Assembly (NCBI RefSeq): GCF_008933955.1
Contig: NZ_WBXO01000006.1
Span: 1-64,000 of the forward strand
Direction: 5' to 3'
DNA length: 64,000 nt
Source of the DNA: Heliorestis acidaminivorans
GTDB taxonomy: Bacteria > Bacillota > Desulfitobacteriia > Heliobacteriales > Heliobacteriaceae
Within the stretch, counting starts at the first letter, position 1, and each line of letters starts with the position of its first letter. The notes under the pieces were generated by a model, which worked only from the letters and a program-made list of their open reading frames with translations, had not been told where the DNA came from and did no database searches. A program made the position numbers and the translations under genes. Below, piece after piece: positions 16,043-26,314 of the stretch.

Positions 16043-16825
16043 CTACAACTTCTGGTAAAAGAAGGTTGCCGCTGTTGAAAAACCAATCTCTCTAGCCTGA
16101 AAAATCTGTTCCGTAGAGCCTGTAAAAAGGATGCCACCTTTGCGCAAAGATTGATAAAAACGCTTATAGAGCAACGATTTAGTTTCTTCAGTAAAGTAAA
16201 TGACTACATTGCGGCAGAGAATAAGATCTACGTTAGACTCGAAAGAATCTTTGAGTAGATTGTGCTGTTGAAATTTAATATGCTTTTTTAACTCGTCTTT
16301 AACTTGATAAAAACCACTACCTTGCTCTATAAAGTATTTTTTCACTAGAGCATCCGGTATATTAGCCAAAGATTTAGATCCGTAAAGACCTATCTGGGCT
16401 TTTCTCAATACTTCTCGATCTATGTCACTAGCTATGATTTTATGAGTCATATCACAGCGTGCTTCTAACATGGTTATTGCTAAACTATAAGGTTCTTCTC
16501 CAGTGGAGCAACCTGCAGACCATACTTTTAACTTGGGATTTTCTTTAAGTAATTGTGGCAATATTTTGTTACGCAATACATCCCATTGACTAGGGTTACG
16601 GAGAAATTCAGAAACATTGATGGTTAGATGATCAATGAACTTTTGATACTGATTACTATCACGATCTATGATGGAAAAGTAGCTCACCAAGTCACTAGCA
16701 CCTTGTGAGCGCATTAATGTTCGAATTCTTCTCTCCATTTGAGGTCTTTTATAATTTGATAAATCAAGACCACTTTTAGTATGAACCTTCTTTATAAAAA
16801 TCTCATAGTCGTCACCTATGGCCAT
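16043..16825 (-). CDS. cheR: chemotaxis protein methyltransferase CheR
   Basis: A 260-residue SAM-dependent methyltransferase that methylates glutamates of chemoreceptors during adaptation. The N-terminal helical CheR domain (about 1-75, with the RRIRTLM helix) precedes the Rossmann domain. The SAM motif WSAGCSTGEEPYSLA lies near residue 103 and LCRNVVIYFT near residue 200. AGGAGG precedes the ATG. No other chemotaxis gene is adjacent, so it acts in trans with receptors encoded elsewhere. Confidence 0.93.
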   Translation of the reverse strand: MAIGDDYEIFIKKVHTKSGLDLSNYKRPQMERRIRTLMRSQGASDLVSYFSIIDRDSNQYQKFIDHLTINVSEFLRNPSQWDVLRNKILPQLLKENPKLKVWSAGCSTGEEPYSLAITMLEARCDMTHKIIASDIDREVLRKAQIGLYGSKSLANIPDALVKKYFIEQGSGFYQVKDELKKHIKFQQHNLLKDSFESNVDLILCRNVVIYFTEETKSLLYKRFYQSLRKGGILFTGSTEQIFQAREIGFSTAATFFYQKL

Positions 16826-16960
16826 TTTACTGCCTCCTCTTAGTTAATCGAAATCCCTTTTCATAAGCCTTACAGCCTAGAGATTTTTAAGCTTGTAAAT
16901 TTATATAAATACAATTCGTTATGGCAAATTACAAATCCTTCTCAAGAAAAAATATAAAAT

Positions 16961-16984
16961 ACCCCTGGCTGTTATGCCAGGGGT
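16961..16984 (-). terminator. terminator of the ppdK transcript
   Basis: ACCCCTGGC (16961-16969) pairs with GCCAGGGGT (16976-16984). On the minus strand a T-rich tract (ATTTTATATTTTTTCTT) follows. A second hairpin, AACGCAG with CTGCGTT, lies just upstream at about 16990-17020, so the two form a tandem terminator region. Confidence 0.8.
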
Positions 16985-17034
16985 TGCAAACGCAGTGGCT
17001 CCGCTGCCCCACCTGCGTTTTGAGAGGACTCAAT

Positions 17035-17178
17035 TATATTTTATGCAACGAGGTAGGGGTTTCATGACTTTTTTCTTCCTTTTTGGTGATTCTATTACTC
17101 ATTGACACCATTGGAATGCGTTCACCAGGAAGTTCAATTTGAAATAGTTGATCGTCATGTTCTTCTATCATCATGGCC
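17035..17178 (-). CDS. small acidic hypothetical protein
   Basis: A 47-residue open frame between ppdK and its terminator, starting MAMMIEEHDDQLFQIELPG and ending in a Lys/Glu-rich, polar tail. Only a weak AGCAGGGC purine tract lies six bases before the ATG. It would be the last gene of the ccpN-yqfL-ppdK transcript. No family is recognised. Its first half reads like a short beta-strand protein. It is kept as a candidate because it fills the otherwise empty 400-base gap. Confidence 0.4.
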
Positions 17179-17228
17179 ATAGTATGCCCTGCTGATAGAT
17201 AGAGCTATACAGTTGCTTAGAGGGAAAT

Positions 17229-19913
17229 TTATCTATTTTTGATAACAGCTTGAGCGGCGGCTAAGCGGGCAATAGGAACACGGTAAGGCGAGCAGGATAC
17301 AAAGTCAAGATTAATCAAATGGCAAAACTCAATAGATGAAGGCTCACCACCATGCTCACCACAAATACCAACAAGAAGTTTGGGATTAGCGGCACGGCCT
17401 TTTTCTGCCGCCATTTTCATCAGTGCACCTACACCTTGGCGATCAAGTACGATAAAAGGATTGTCTGTAATGATCTTGTTTTCTGTGTAGTAACCAAGGA
17501 ATTTGCCTTCTGCATCATCCCTTGAAAAACCAAAAGTTGTCTGGGTTAAGTCGTTAGTACCGAAGGAGAAGAAGTCAGCTTTGAGAGCAATATCTTCAGC
17601 TGTTAGTGCGGCTCTGGGCACTTCAATCATCGTTCCTACGGTATAGGGAATAGTAACACCTGTTTCTGCTGATACGGCGTCGGCTACATCTTCAACGAGC
17701 TTACGTAGATGTGCTAGCTCATTTACATGGACTACCAGAGGAATTTCTACTTCTGGCTCTACTTCAAAGCCTTCTTGAACTAGTTGAGCTACTGCTTGGA
17801 AGATAGCGCGCGCTTGCATAGCATAAATTTCTGGGTAGGTAATGCCAAGTCGGCATCCGCGGTGTCCCAGCATAGGGTTAAATTCATGAAGTTGACGAAC
17901 GTTACGAAGGAGTACTTCTTTATTATCAATCTCTGTACGAATGGCTTCTTTTTCTTCTTCAGCAACTACCTCTAAAGCGCAGTTAAGCTTAGTAATCTCT
18001 ACAAGTAGCTCTTCTGCGTTTGGCAAGAATTCATGAAGAGGTGGATCGAGTAGACGAATAGTGACGGGGAATGGAGACATCTCTTTGAGAATACCGTAGA
18101 AATCTTGCTGTTGCATAGGCAGAAGATTGTTTAATGCTTTTTGTCGTTCTTCTTGTGATTGAGATAGAATCATTTCTTGTACAATAGGTAAGCGATCTTG
18201 TGCCATAAACATATGCTCTGTTCTGGTTAATCCGATACCCGCAGCACCAAATTCACGAGCTTGTTTGGCTTCTTCTGGATTGTCAGCATTAGCTCTTACG
18301 CCAAGTTTACGGACTTCATCAGCCCAGGTTAATAAGGTCTGGAATTCACCAGTAAGCTCAGGCTCAAGCATAGGAACTTCGCCATCAATAACACGTCCCG
18401 TGCCACCATCGATAGAAATCAATTCGCCTTTTTTGAAAGTTTGCTTAGCACCTGATTCGGTGAAGACGCTAAACTCTTCTTTAGCATAGTCAATGCGAAT
18501 TGACTCGCAACCGCAAACGCAAGCTTTACCCATTTGGCGAGCTACAACTGCGGCATGAGAAGTCATACCACCACGACTAGTTAAAACACCTTGAGCTGCA
18601 ATAATTCCATGGATGTCATCTGGAGTAGTTTCTGTGCGCACGAGAATGATTTTCTCGCCTGCTTTGTTACGAGCATCAGCTTCATCAGCATTGAAGACGA
18701 TAGTACCGGAAGCGGCACCGGGTGATGCTGGCAAACCAGTTGTAACGACTGTTAGTTTTGCTTCTGGATCGATGCGACGATGAAGTAGTTGATCTAGATG
18801 TTCAGGTTCTACACGCATGATAGCTTCGTCTTTGGTAATGAGCCCTTCATCAACCATGTCTACGGCAATTTTTACAGCCGCCGCCGCTGTTCTTTTTCCG
18901 TTACGAGTCTGTAGCATCCAAAGCTTTCCACCTTGAATGGTGAACTCAATATCTTGCATATTGCGATAATGTTTTTCTAGAGTTTGGCAGATCTCTACAA
19001 ACTGGTCAAAAACTACAGGCATTTCTTTTTGCAGTGTCGAGATATGGTTAGGTGTACGAATACCAGCTACCACGTCTTCACCTTGAGCATTGATCAAGTA
19101 TTCTCCGTAGAGAATTTTTTCGCCTGTAGAAGGATTTCGGGTAAAGGCAACACCTGTACCGCAATCGCTACCCATGTTACCAAATACCATAGACTGAACA
19201 TTGACAGCTGTGCCTAGGTTATCGGGAATTTTGTGAATATGACGATAAATTTTGGCGCGGTCATTGTTCCAAGATTCGAAAACGGCATGAATAGCACCTT
19301 CTAGTTGTTCCATAGGATCTTGTGGGAACAATCTACCGGTGTTTTGTAGAACTAAGCTTTTGTAACCTTCCACTACTTCTTGCAAGGAGGCAGGTGTTAA
19401 TTCGTTATCAAACTTAGCACCTTGTTTTTCACGTACTTGTTCCAAAATATGTTCAAAGTCGTCATGCTCTACATCTAATACGACGCCTGAGTACATCTGA
19501 ATAAAGCGGCGATAGCAGTCTAAGGCAAAACGCTCATTCTCTGTAGCAGTAGCTAGTGCTTGCACTGTCGTATCATTTAAACCTAGGTTCAAAATAGTGT
19601 CCATCATACCAGGCATGGAAAAAACAGCGCCTGAGCGTACGGACAGCAATAAAGGATCCTTAGAGTCTCCAAATTTTTTGCCTAGTTTAGTTTCTACATC
19701 TTGCAGAGCTTCCTTGACCTGGTTCATCAAGTCAGAGGGGAAATTTTTATCATTATCATAATAAGCATTGCATGCTTCTGTAGTTATTGTAAGGCCTGGA
19801 GGTACAGGAAGACCAATATTAGTCATCTCAGCCAGGTTAGCTCCTTTACCCCCTAGGAGCGATTTCATATCAGCTTTACCTTCTTCGAATAAATAAACCC
19901 ATTTGTTAGACAT
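17229..19913 (-). CDS. ppdK: pyruvate, phosphate dikinase
   Basis: An 894-residue enzyme that interconverts pyruvate + ATP + Pi and PEP + AMP + PPi. The N-terminal ATP-grasp half starts with [10 protein letters not shown] and VRSGA. The swivelling phosphohistidine domain has [12 protein letters not shown], with catalytic His453 and the regulatory Thr451 two residues before it. The C-terminal PEP/pyruvate barrel carries [18 protein letters not shown] and FGTNDLTQ, and it ends with the CGEHGG motif. The full family length is present. Its start overlaps the yqfL stop by eight bases, so it is co-translated with its own regulator. Confidence 0.97.
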   Translation of the reverse strand: MSNKWVYLFEEGKADMKSLLGGKGANLAEMTNIGLPVPPGLTITTEACNAYYDNDKNFPSDLMNQVKEALQDVETKLGKKFGDSKDPLLLSVRSGAVFSMPGMMDTILNLGLNDTTVQALATATENERFALDCYRRFIQMYSGVVLDVEHDDFEHILEQVREKQGAKFDNELTPASLQEVVEGYKSLVLQNTGRLFPQDPMEQLEGAIHAVFESWNNDRAKIYRHIHKIPDNLGTAVNVQSMVFGNMGSDCGTGVAFTRNPSTGEKILYGEYLINAQGEDVVAGIRTPNHISTLQKEMPVVFDQFVEICQTLEKHYRNMQDIEFTIQGGKLWMLQTRNGKRTAAAAVKIAVDMVDEGLITKDEAIMRVEPEHLDQLLHRRIDPEAKLTVVTTGLPASPGAASGTIVFNADEADARNKAGEKIILVRTETTPDDIHGIIAAQGVLTSRGGMTSHAAVVARQMGKACVCGCESIRIDYAKEEFSVFTESGAKQTFKKGELISIDGGTGRVIDGEVPMLEPELTGEFQTLLTWADEVRKLGVRANADNPEEAKQAREFGAAGIGLTRTEHMFMAQDRLPIVQEMILSQSQEERQKALNNLLPMQQQDFYGILKEMSPFPVTIRLLDPPLHEFLPNAEELLVEITKLNCALEVVAEEEKEAIRTEIDNKEVLLRNVRQLHEFNPMLGHRGCRLGITYPEIYAMQARAIFQAVAQLVQEGFEVEPEVEIPLVVHVNELAHLRKLVEDVADAVSAETGVTIPYTVGTMIEVPRAALTAEDIALKADFFSFGTNDLTQTTFGFSRDDAEGKFLGYYTENKIITDNPFIVLDRQGVGALMKMAAEKGRAANPKLLVGICGEHGGEPSSIEFCHLINLDFVSCSPYRVPIARLAAAQAVIKNR

Positions 19914-20736
19914 TACGTTCCCCCCTGTAATATATCTGTAACACTCTTGCCGCTGTTTCTTCTACGGCTTTATTGGTTACATCGATGACTGGACAACCGA
20001 TTCGTTTCATAATGGCCTCAGCAAAGTCTAATTCATCTAAGATGCGTTTTAGGCTCGCATAATCAGCGTTGCCAACTAATCCTAGAGCTTTTAGTCTTTC
20101 TGTTCGAATACCATATAGGAGCTGTGGTGATATGGTAAGTCCTACAATCTTACGTTTGGGCATCTGAAATAATTCTTCTGGAGGACCTACTTCTGGTACA
20201 AGAGGAACGTTAGCGGCTTTTACCCTTTTGTGAGCTAAATACATAGAAACAGGCGTTTTAGAAGTTCTTGACACACCAACAAGCACCACATCAGCATGTA
20301 CGATACCACGAGGATCTTTCCCATCATCGTACTTCACAGCAAATTCAATGGCTTCAACTTTGCGAAAATATTGTTCATCAAGTTGGTGTAACAAGCCTGG
20401 TTTCATGGCCGGTTCTAGTTGTGATATCTTTTGAATTCCTTGGATCATAGGTCCTAAAATATCAACAGTTACAATGTTTTTCTCATTAGCTAAGCGCAAG
20501 AGGTAATCACGTAAATCAGCTACAACAAGGGTGTATGCAATCATAGCTGATGTGCTAGCGGCTTCTTCAATAATTTTGTGAATATGATTGACGTCAGAGA
20601 CATAAGGAATTCTTCTAATCTCTACACCTTCACCATCAAATTGACTTGCTGCTGCACGAGCTACAAATTCTGCCGTTTCACCAATTGAGTCGGAAACGAC
20701 ATAGATAATGGGTTTCTCACTGCTGACGCTATTTAT
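19906..20736 (-). CDS. yqfL: PPDK regulatory protein (kinase/Pi-dependent phosphorylase), AUA start
   Basis: A bifunctional DUF299 enzyme that switches pyruvate phosphate dikinase off and on by phosphorylating the threonine next to its catalytic histidine. The P-loop GVSRTSKTP is at residues 154-162. The first ATG (20544) would give only 212 residues and would delete the conserved start [13 protein letters not shown]. That start is encoded in frame upstream. No ATG, GTG or TTG precedes it before an upstream stop. An ATA codon at 20736-20734 lies eight bases after GAGGAGGGG, giving 276 residues, the family's usual length. I therefore call an AUA start. Confidence 0.88.
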   Translation of the reverse strand: MNSVSSEKPIIYVVSDSIGETAEFVARAAASQFDGEGVEIRRIPYVSDVNHIHKIIEEAASTSAMIAYTLVVADLRDYLLRLANEKNIVTVDILGPMIQGIQKISQLEPAMKPGLLHQLDEQYFRKVEAIEFAVKYDDGKDPRGIVHADVVLVGVSRTSKTPVSMYLAHKRVKAANVPLVPEVGPPEELFQMPKRKIVGLTISPQLLYGIRTERLKALGLVGNADYASLKRILDELDFAEAIMKRIGCPVIDVTNKAVEETAARVLQIYYRGERNV

Positions 20737-20793
20737 GCTCTTCCCCTCCTCGGTTGCCTTTCAACGTCACCATAATTTTACGATATTTTCCAT

Positions 20794-21444
20794 CTAATTA
20801 TGCCCTTCTCCAAGCTCAACTAATAATTTTGTTATTGTTGTTTTGGTAATACGACCTACAACCTCCTGTCGTTCATGACCATTAGGAAGTGCAAAAGTCC
20901 TTACTACCGGAAGGGTATCAATCTCATGGACAATAAGACGTTTGGCCGCCTGGTAGATCGTATCTTCAGGTGTAACGGTAACAATGTTTGGCATCCGAGT
21001 CATGACCATACTAATGGGGATCTTCTGTGCATCGTTTCCTCCAATGGCGATCTTCAGAAGATCCTTTCTCGATACGACACCAATAAGACCACCTTCATTA
21101 TCAACAATAATCAAGGTGCCTACATCTTCTGTAAAAAGGGTAACAATGGCGTCATAAACAGTAGTAGCTTCTCTCACCACTACGGGCAATGACTTAACAT
21201 CTTTTACCCTTATTTTACCTATCGCTCGAGCCACCAGTGTATTACCAGACTGACCATTGTAGTAATAGCCAACACGAGGACGTGCTTCCAGGATTCCAGA
21301 CATCGTTAGAATGGCTAAATCAGGTCGCAAAGTAGCGCGTGTCAAATTAAGGATTTCGCCTATCTGTTCCCCCGTAATCGGACCTCGTTCTTTGACGATC
21401 TCCACGATCTTAATCTGACGATCCGTCAGTTCAATCGCTGTCAC
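20794..21444 (-). CDS. ccpN: CcpN-type transcriptional repressor (HTH + CBS pair)
   Basis: An N-terminal winged helix (LTDRQIKIVEIVKERGPITGEQIG, then LTRATLRPDLAILTM) is followed by two CBS domains (about residues 75-210). This is the layout of Bacillus CcpN, which represses gluconeogenic genes and senses adenylate nucleotides. The GTG at 21444 is chosen because it matches the CcpN N-terminus; an upstream TTG at 21477 lacks a ribosome site. It heads the unit with yqfL and ppdK, 57 bases before yqfL. It probably controls that unit, and direct repeats lie in its promoter region. Confidence 0.9.
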   Translation of the reverse strand: MTAIELTDRQIKIVEIVKERGPITGEQIGEILNLTRATLRPDLAILTMSGILEARPRVGYYYNGQSGNTLVARAIGKIRVKDVKSLPVVVREATTVYDAIVTLFTEDVGTLIIVDNEGGLIGVVSRKDLLKIAIGGNDAQKIPISMVMTRMPNIVTVTPEDTIYQAAKRLIVHEIDTLPVVRTFALPNGHERQEVVGRITKTTITKLLVELGEGHN

Positions 21445-21484
21445 CACCCTACGTAATAATTTCCCTGGAAGACACAATTATGAC

Positions 21485-21524
21485 ATACTATATTACTTAT
21501 CACTCCCAATAATGTATACTATAT
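21485..21524. promoter_or_regulatory. direct repeats upstream of ccpN, candidate CcpN operator
   Basis: ATACTATAT occurs at 21485-21493 and again at 21516-21524. The copies are 31 bases apart, three turns of the helix, just upstream of ccpN. A possible weak promoter overlaps them. The spacing suggests cooperative binding on one face, and autoregulation by CcpN is the simplest guess. Confidence 0.4.
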
Positions 21525-21556
21525 CGTTTTTTATTTTCCTGCTTATTTTGAAGAAA

Positions 21557-23632
21557 TTAATTCACAATTTTGTTAAGATCGGCAATACCGTCCATCAAAG
21601 CATCGACAGCTTTGAGTAAGGCCAGCCTATTTTCTCTTATTTGCTCATTTTCTACCATTACCATTATTTGATCGAAGAAGGCATCAAGAGGTTCTTGTAA
21701 TTGTGCCATTACCCGCAAAGCAAGTGCGTAGTCACCTTGGGCTGAGTCTATCTCGCCTTGTGCCTTCATAATAGCCTCATAAAGAGTCTTTTCTACAGGT
21801 TCTTGGAGGAGTTCTTTTGACAGCTCTTTTTGACCGCCTTTTTTGGCCAAATTAGCGGCTCTTGTATAGGTCGTTAATAATGCACTAAAGGCTTCTTCTT
21901 CACGAAATTCTGCTAGCGCTTTTGCTCTCTTGTAGACTTCATTAGGTTTATCGATTCCAGCTTCTAGCACTGCATCGATGACGTCATAGCGAATAGCTTC
22001 TTCACTCAGCAAAAAGCGTAGACGCTGATAGAAGAAGTCTAGAAGGTCTGCTAGAACTTCAGGTACATTTCTAGAAAGTTCTACTTTCTCACTGTAAAGT
22101 TCATAGGACTTCTTAAATAACTCTGACAAAGATAAGGATAAATCTTTTTTCATAGCGATAAGACATAATGCTTGCGCCTGACGTCGAAGAGCATAAGGGT
22201 CTTGTGAACCTGTTGGTATAATACCTATGGCAAATGAACCTACAATAGCATCAACTTTATCAGCTATTGCTACAAGAGTGCCTTCCATTGTCTCTGGTAA
22301 GGTGTCACCAGCATAACGAGGTAGGTAATGTTCGCGTATTGCTTGAGCTACCTGTTCTGCTTCACCTGATAGGAGGGCATATTTTTCGCCCATTAGACCT
22401 TGTAATTCGGGAAACTCATAGACCATCAATGTTACAAGGTCTGCTTTTGCCAATTCTGCGGCTCTATAAGCGCGTTGAGCAATACTTTGCTCTACCTCTA
22501 GGTGCTGAGCGAGCCAAGTGGTCAAAGCCTTTTCCCGCTCTACACGCTCATAAACTGTGCCTAGTTTCTCATGGAAAACGATTTTTTCTAGTCTTTTTAC
22601 TTGCTTATCTAAGGGGACTTTTTGATCTTCTTCATAGAAAAAAGCTCCGTCAGCTAAGCGTGCACGCAATACTTTTTCATTGCCTGCTTGCACAATTTCC
22701 AGATGTTCTGTTGTACCGTTGCGAACAGTAATGAACTTAGGCAGTAATCGTCCTTCTGCAGAAATAACAGGAAAATATCTCTGGTGTTCTTTCATTGGTG
22801 TAATTAGCACTGCTTCAGGCAATTGCATATATTTTTCGTCGATTCTACCGCAAAGCGCTGTAGGATATTCAACGAGATAGTTAATCTCTTCTAATAGGTC
22901 TTTATCTTCTGCAACTTGACCGCCTTCGGAAACTGCAAGCTCTTGTATCTGTTGCCAGATCTCTTGTCTCCGCTTGTCTGGATCAGCAATTACATAAGCT
23001 GATTCTAGTTTTGCTTCATATTCTTCTGGATGCGCAAGGTCAATTGGTTCTTCCGCCAGAAAACGATGTCCATAAGTCCTCCGTCCAGCTTGCACTCCTT
23101 CTAACTCTAGGGGTAATACAGATTCTCCATAAAGAGCTACAAGCCAACGAATGGGTCGAGCAAAGCGCATCTCTCCCCAACCCCAACGCATTGGTTTGGG
23201 AAAAGAGAGTTTGCCTATCCAATCTTTTAAAAGTCCAGGTAGAACTTCTATCGCTAATTGCCCTTTTTCAGTGCGTAGGGCGAATAGATAAGGTACACCG
23301 TTAATCTCTTTGCTGATCATATTCGCAGGTTCTACACTTTGAGATCGAGCAAAACCAAGTAAAGCTTTCGTAGGTTGGCCTTCTTGGTCATAAGCTACTT
23401 TAACGGAAGGACCTTTTGCTTCCACTTGTAAGTCTTGCTGTAGCGTTGCAAGGCCTTTTACTTTGATGGCTATTCTACGTGGTGTGCCATAAACATGGAG
23501 CTCTTGATAAGACAAGCGTGCTTCTTGCAAACCCTCTACAGCTAATCCTTTAAGTTGCTTTAAGGTAGCGGGCATAAACTTTGCCGGTATTTCCTCTACA
23601 CCAATTTCTAAAAGTAGATCGCTTTGCTTCAC
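21557..23632 (-). CDS. glyS: glycine-tRNA ligase beta subunit
   Basis: A 691-residue beta chain of the bacterial alpha2beta2 glycyl-tRNA synthetase, which binds tRNA-Gly for charging. It starts with the typical LLLEIGVEEIPAKFMP and contains MRWGWGEMRFARPIRW, then KEHQRYFP, an HD-like middle and a C-terminal helical anticodon-binding region. The full family length is present. It follows glyQ by about 84 bases in one operon. AGGAGGAAGTAAC precedes the ATG. Confidence 0.97.
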   Translation of the reverse strand: MKQSDLLLEIGVEEIPAKFMPATLKQLKGLAVEGLQEARLSYQELHVYGTPRRIAIKVKGLATLQQDLQVEAKGPSVKVAYDQEGQPTKALLGFARSQSVEPANMISKEINGVPYLFALRTEKGQLAIEVLPGLLKDWIGKLSFPKPMRWGWGEMRFARPIRWLVALYGESVLPLELEGVQAGRRTYGHRFLAEEPIDLAHPEEYEAKLESAYVIADPDKRRQEIWQQIQELAVSEGGQVAEDKDLLEEINYLVEYPTALCGRIDEKYMQLPEAVLITPMKEHQRYFPVISAEGRLLPKFITVRNGTTEHLEIVQAGNEKVLRARLADGAFFYEEDQKVPLDKQVKRLEKIVFHEKLGTVYERVEREKALTTWLAQHLEVEQSIAQRAYRAAELAKADLVTLMVYEFPELQGLMGEKYALLSGEAEQVAQAIREHYLPRYAGDTLPETMEGTLVAIADKVDAIVGSFAIGIIPTGSQDPYALRRQAQALCLIAMKKDLSLSLSELFKKSYELYSEKVELSRNVPEVLADLLDFFYQRLRFLLSEEAIRYDVIDAVLEAGIDKPNEVYKRAKALAEFREEEAFSALLTTYTRAANLAKKGGQKELSKELLQEPVEKTLYEAIMKAQGEIDSAQGDYALALRVMAQLQEPLDAFFDQIMVMVENEQIRENRLALLKAVDALMDGIADLNKIVN

Positions 23633-23716
23633 GATGTTACTTCCTCCTTAATAACGTCAAACGATATTGCTAATCTGAAACAGACACAGCAGATTTTGTC
23701 AATAAGTGCAATAATC

Positions 23717-24613
23717 CTATAAGTTTAAGGCACTGCGCAATTTTTCATCTTTTAGTAAGGGATAGCCTAGTTTTTCTCGTTGCTTTACATAGGCTGTAGC
23801 GCAAGCTCTTGCTAAGTTGCGTACTCTTGCAATATATCCAGTTCGCTCGGTAACAGAAATAGCTCCTCGAGCATCTAAGAGGTTAAAGGTATGAGAACAT
23901 TTCAATACATAGTCATAGGCTGGTTGAACTAATCCTTTTTCGATTACTTGCAAGGCTTCTTTTTCATATAGATCGAAGAAGGTAAAGAGTGCATTCGTAT
24001 CTGCTACTTCAAAGTTGTAATGAGAGTAGTCTACTTCCCCCTGGTGATGCACGTCTCCATAAGTGATGCCATCAACCCATTCAATATCGTAAACTGAATC
24101 TTTTTGTTGAATAAACATAGCGATTCTTTCTAAACCATAAGTAATTTCAGCACATACGGGCTTGCAATCAATACCGCCACACTGTTGGAAATAGGTAAAC
24201 TGTGTAATCTCCATACCGTCTAGCCATACTTCCCAGCCCAATCCCCAGGCACCTAATGTGGGTGATTCCCAGTTATCTTCTACAAAGCGAATATCATGCT
24301 TTAGAGGATCAATCCCGAGGCGTCGTAAACTTTCTAGATATAATTCTAATACATCGTCAGGAGAAGGTTTTAAGATCACTTGATACTGATAGTAATGTTG
24401 CAAGCGGTTGGGGTTTTCTCCGTAGCGACCATCAGTAGGTCTACGAGAAGGCTCTACGTAAGCTACATTCCATGGTTCTGGTCCTAAAGCCCGTAAAAAT
24501 GTAGCTGGATTCATCGTTCCAGCGCCTTTTTCTACATCATAGGGCTGTTGGATAATACAGCCTTTTTCACCCCAAAACTGATTAAGTGTTAAAATAATTT
24601 GCTGAAAGTTCAT
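23717..24613 (-). CDS. glyQ: glycine-tRNA ligase alpha subunit
   Basis: The catalytic alpha chain (298 residues) of glycyl-tRNA synthetase. Class II hallmarks are visible: [14 protein letters not shown] at the start, [19 protein letters not shown], and [11 protein letters not shown] near residue 165. The ATG at 24613 is chosen because AAGGAG lies at proper spacing; the GTG three codons upstream overlaps that site. It is controlled by the T-box leader directly upstream. Confidence 0.97.
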   Translation of the reverse strand: MNFQQIILTLNQFWGEKGCIIQQPYDVEKGAGTMNPATFLRALGPEPWNVAYVEPSRRPTDGRYGENPNRLQHYYQYQVILKPSPDDVLELYLESLRRLGIDPLKHDIRFVEDNWESPTLGAWGLGWEVWLDGMEITQFTYFQQCGGIDCKPVCAEITYGLERIAMFIQQKDSVYDIEWVDGITYGDVHHQGEVDYSHYNFEVADTNALFTFFDLYEKEALQVIEKGLVQPAYDYVLKCSHTFNLLDARGAISVTERTGYIARVRNLARACATAYVKQREKLGYPLLKDEKLRSALNL

Positions 24614-24711
24614 ACCTTTCACTCCTTAGCTTTATCTTTTCTTACCTAAACCTGATTTCTTCACAACAAACTTCTTTAATGAACCTACTTGATAAACCTG
24701 CTTGTTCAGAA

Positions 24712-24978
24712 AAAAACAAAAACCTCCCGTCTCTGGCTTCTTCGCCAGGGACGAGAGGTTGATCTCCCGCGGTTCCACCCTGATTGACTGAGCATGTACA
24801 CAGTCCGCTTTCAAAAGTGTAATGGGGCTTTACTAACAGAGTACGCTCTGTGTTCTTCCCCAAGCTCCAGAACGCCTTCACAATGGCCTTACCATGCCGG
24901 CCTTTCACCCTACCCCGGCTCGCTGTAATGGTGGTCCCCGTTACTACTTTCCTTCATTGCCTAGCTATACCATTTTCT
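24712..24978 (-). promoter_or_regulatory. glycine T-box leader (antiterminating riboswitch)
   Basis: On the minus strand the T-box sequence GGGTGGAACCGCGGG (near 24780-24763) is followed by a strong terminator stem. That stem pairs AACCTCTCGTCCCTGGC with GCCAGAGACGGGAGGTT and has a T-run at 24720-24712. Upstream, stem I has AGCGAGCCGGGG, GTGAAAG and GCCGGC as in other T-boxes. GGC at 24876-24874 in TGAAGGCGTT is the likely specifier for glycine. Uncharged tRNA-Gly would favour the antiterminator and so switch on glyQS. Confidence 0.95.
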
Positions 24979-24985
24979 CTACTCA

Positions 24986-25014
24986 AGATTATCAGGTTCG
25001 ACAAAAAGTGTCAA
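24986..25014 (-). promoter_or_regulatory. glyQS promoter
   Basis: TTGACA (25014-25009) is followed after 17 bases by TAATCT (24991-24986); the overlapping GATAAT two bases earlier would give a 15-base spacer. It begins immediately after the DUF4342 stop codon and directly before the T-box leader. Confidence 0.7.
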
Positions 25015-25452
25015 TCATCGAATATCTCGATCTTCCCTATCTATATTAATCCAGTCTACTGAACCATCTTTTCGTTCGACTTCTAACTTACAGCCTGTAG
25101 CAACAGCTGTAATGGTGCCCAGAGCGGCTAATAAAGCTAGTTGTGTACTTAATAAAGCGCCTGCAACGCCTAAAACACCAATGGTAATAGGAATCTTAAC
25201 TAGAATTTTGTCATCTTTGACAAGGCGTACACTTCTTACGTTTCCTTCTTGGATTAGCTCTTTTAACTGCTTCCACCATTTTTGACTTTGAAAGCGCCAA
25301 TTACCTTCCTGCTCTGAGCGGTTTTCTAGGTAGACAAGTGCTTCTACTACATCACCATTACAATAATCTAAGGCTTCTAGTGCCTCTTTATAGGAAACAC
25401 CCATGCGACTACGGATTAGATCGATTTTTTCTAAAGTTGTGTATTGATCCAT
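25015..25452 (-). CDS. UBA-like / DUF4342 protein
   Basis: A 145-residue protein with an N-terminal UBA-like three-helix domain (about 5-43, LEKIDLIRSRMGVSYKEALE then NGDVVEALVYL), a charged linker, and a C-terminal region with one or two hydrophobic segments (about 90-125). This is the layout of DUF4342 proteins of clostridia, whose function is unknown. Its start lies inside the end of recO (44-base overlap), so it is probably co-translated with it. The ribosome site GGAGGG is 11 bases before the ATG. Confidence 0.8.
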   Translation of the reverse strand: MDQYTTLEKIDLIRSRMGVSYKEALEALDYCNGDVVEALVYLENRSEQEGNWRFQSQKWWKQLKELIQEGNVRSVRLVKDDKILVKIPITIGVLGVAGALLSTQLALLAALGTITAVATGCKLEVERKDGSVDWINIDREDRDIR

Positions 25453-26263
25453 GAGACGTCTTGCCCTCCTTGTTGTGACCTTCTTCTGCTACTTCAATGG
25501 CTTCTAAAACAGACCAAGAGCGCATTCTGCCTTCATAGCGACATTTTATTGTCTCTTGCAAGAGCTCTCTAGCTTGCTTTGCAGTCTTTATTCCTGCTTT
25601 TAGTTTGCCAATTTGACGAGGATCCATGTTGCGTAAATATCGTAATAAGGCTACTGTGTTTGGTGCTATGATGATTTCACTATCACGATCAACTTTGCCT
25701 CTTTCATAGTTACTGCAACAGTTTCCAATAAAACCACCTCTTAAGGGTGCGTAGAGATAAGGTTGAGTAAGTCTTGCTAGATCCTCCATCAAGGGATTAC
25801 CGCAAATTACACAAGCAGAAAAAGCAGGTCCATACCCGAGTTGATCTAGAAAACGTAGTTCAAACAATCGAGTTACCATTGCTATATCATAGACTGTCAA
25901 TAAGTGCCAGAAGGTTAGTAAGAGTGGATAAAGATCAGAGCCACCTTGTTCTAAGGTAAACTTATCTACCAGCTCGGCCATATAAGAGGCATGGGCAAAG
26001 CGATCGGGATCGATCTGTAAAGCATAGAAGGCTTCTATCGCTTCTGCTTGTGTTACTGTGTGTAGGTTTTTTCCTTCATGAACCATTAAATGACTATGAC
26101 TAAAGAGCTGAATACCAGCTTTTAAGCGACTTGTTGGTTTTCGAACACCTTTGGCAATGGCACTAATTTTCCCTTTTTCTAAGGTGAGTAAAGTGAGAAG
26201 ACGATCGGCCTCTCCATAACTACGGCTTCGAATGACTAATCCTTGAACTCGTAGTAAGGCCAT
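25409..26263 (-). CDS. recO: DNA repair protein RecO
   Basis: RecO helps load RecA on SSB-coated DNA together with RecR. The 284-residue protein begins with the OB-fold (VQGLVIRSRSYGEADRLLTLLT, then GKISAIAKGVRK) and continues as a helical domain with the zinc-site cysteines CVICG and GNCCSNYERG. The C-terminal 40 residues, where it overlaps the next gene, are unusually polar. It lies in the usual Firmicutes place near era and glyQS. Confidence 0.93.
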   Translation of the reverse strand: MALLRVQGLVIRSRSYGEADRLLTLLTLEKGKISAIAKGVRKPTSRLKAGIQLFSHSHLMVHEGKNLHTVTQAEAIEAFYALQIDPDRFAHASYMAELVDKFTLEQGGSDLYPLLLTFWHLLTVYDIAMVTRLFELRFLDQLGYGPAFSACVICGNPLMEDLARLTQPYLYAPLRGGFIGNCCSNYERGKVDRDSEIIIAPNTVALLRYLRNMDPRQIGKLKAGIKTAKQARELLQETIKCRYEGRMRSWSVLEAIEVAEEGHNKEGKTSHGSIHNFRKNRSNP

Positions 26264-26314
26264 AAAGCATCTCCCCCCAGCCTTAGCATAATAATGTGTT
26301 CTTAATCCTATACC

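Noticed and set aside
22267-22731. 154-residue open frame antisense to glyS
   Set aside because: glyS is a complete, conserved gene; the antisense frame lacks a start signal and any recognisable domain.
24632-24908. Two short minus-strand open frames upstream of glyQ
   Set aside because: They lie inside the T-box leader, whose RNA motifs explain the sequence.
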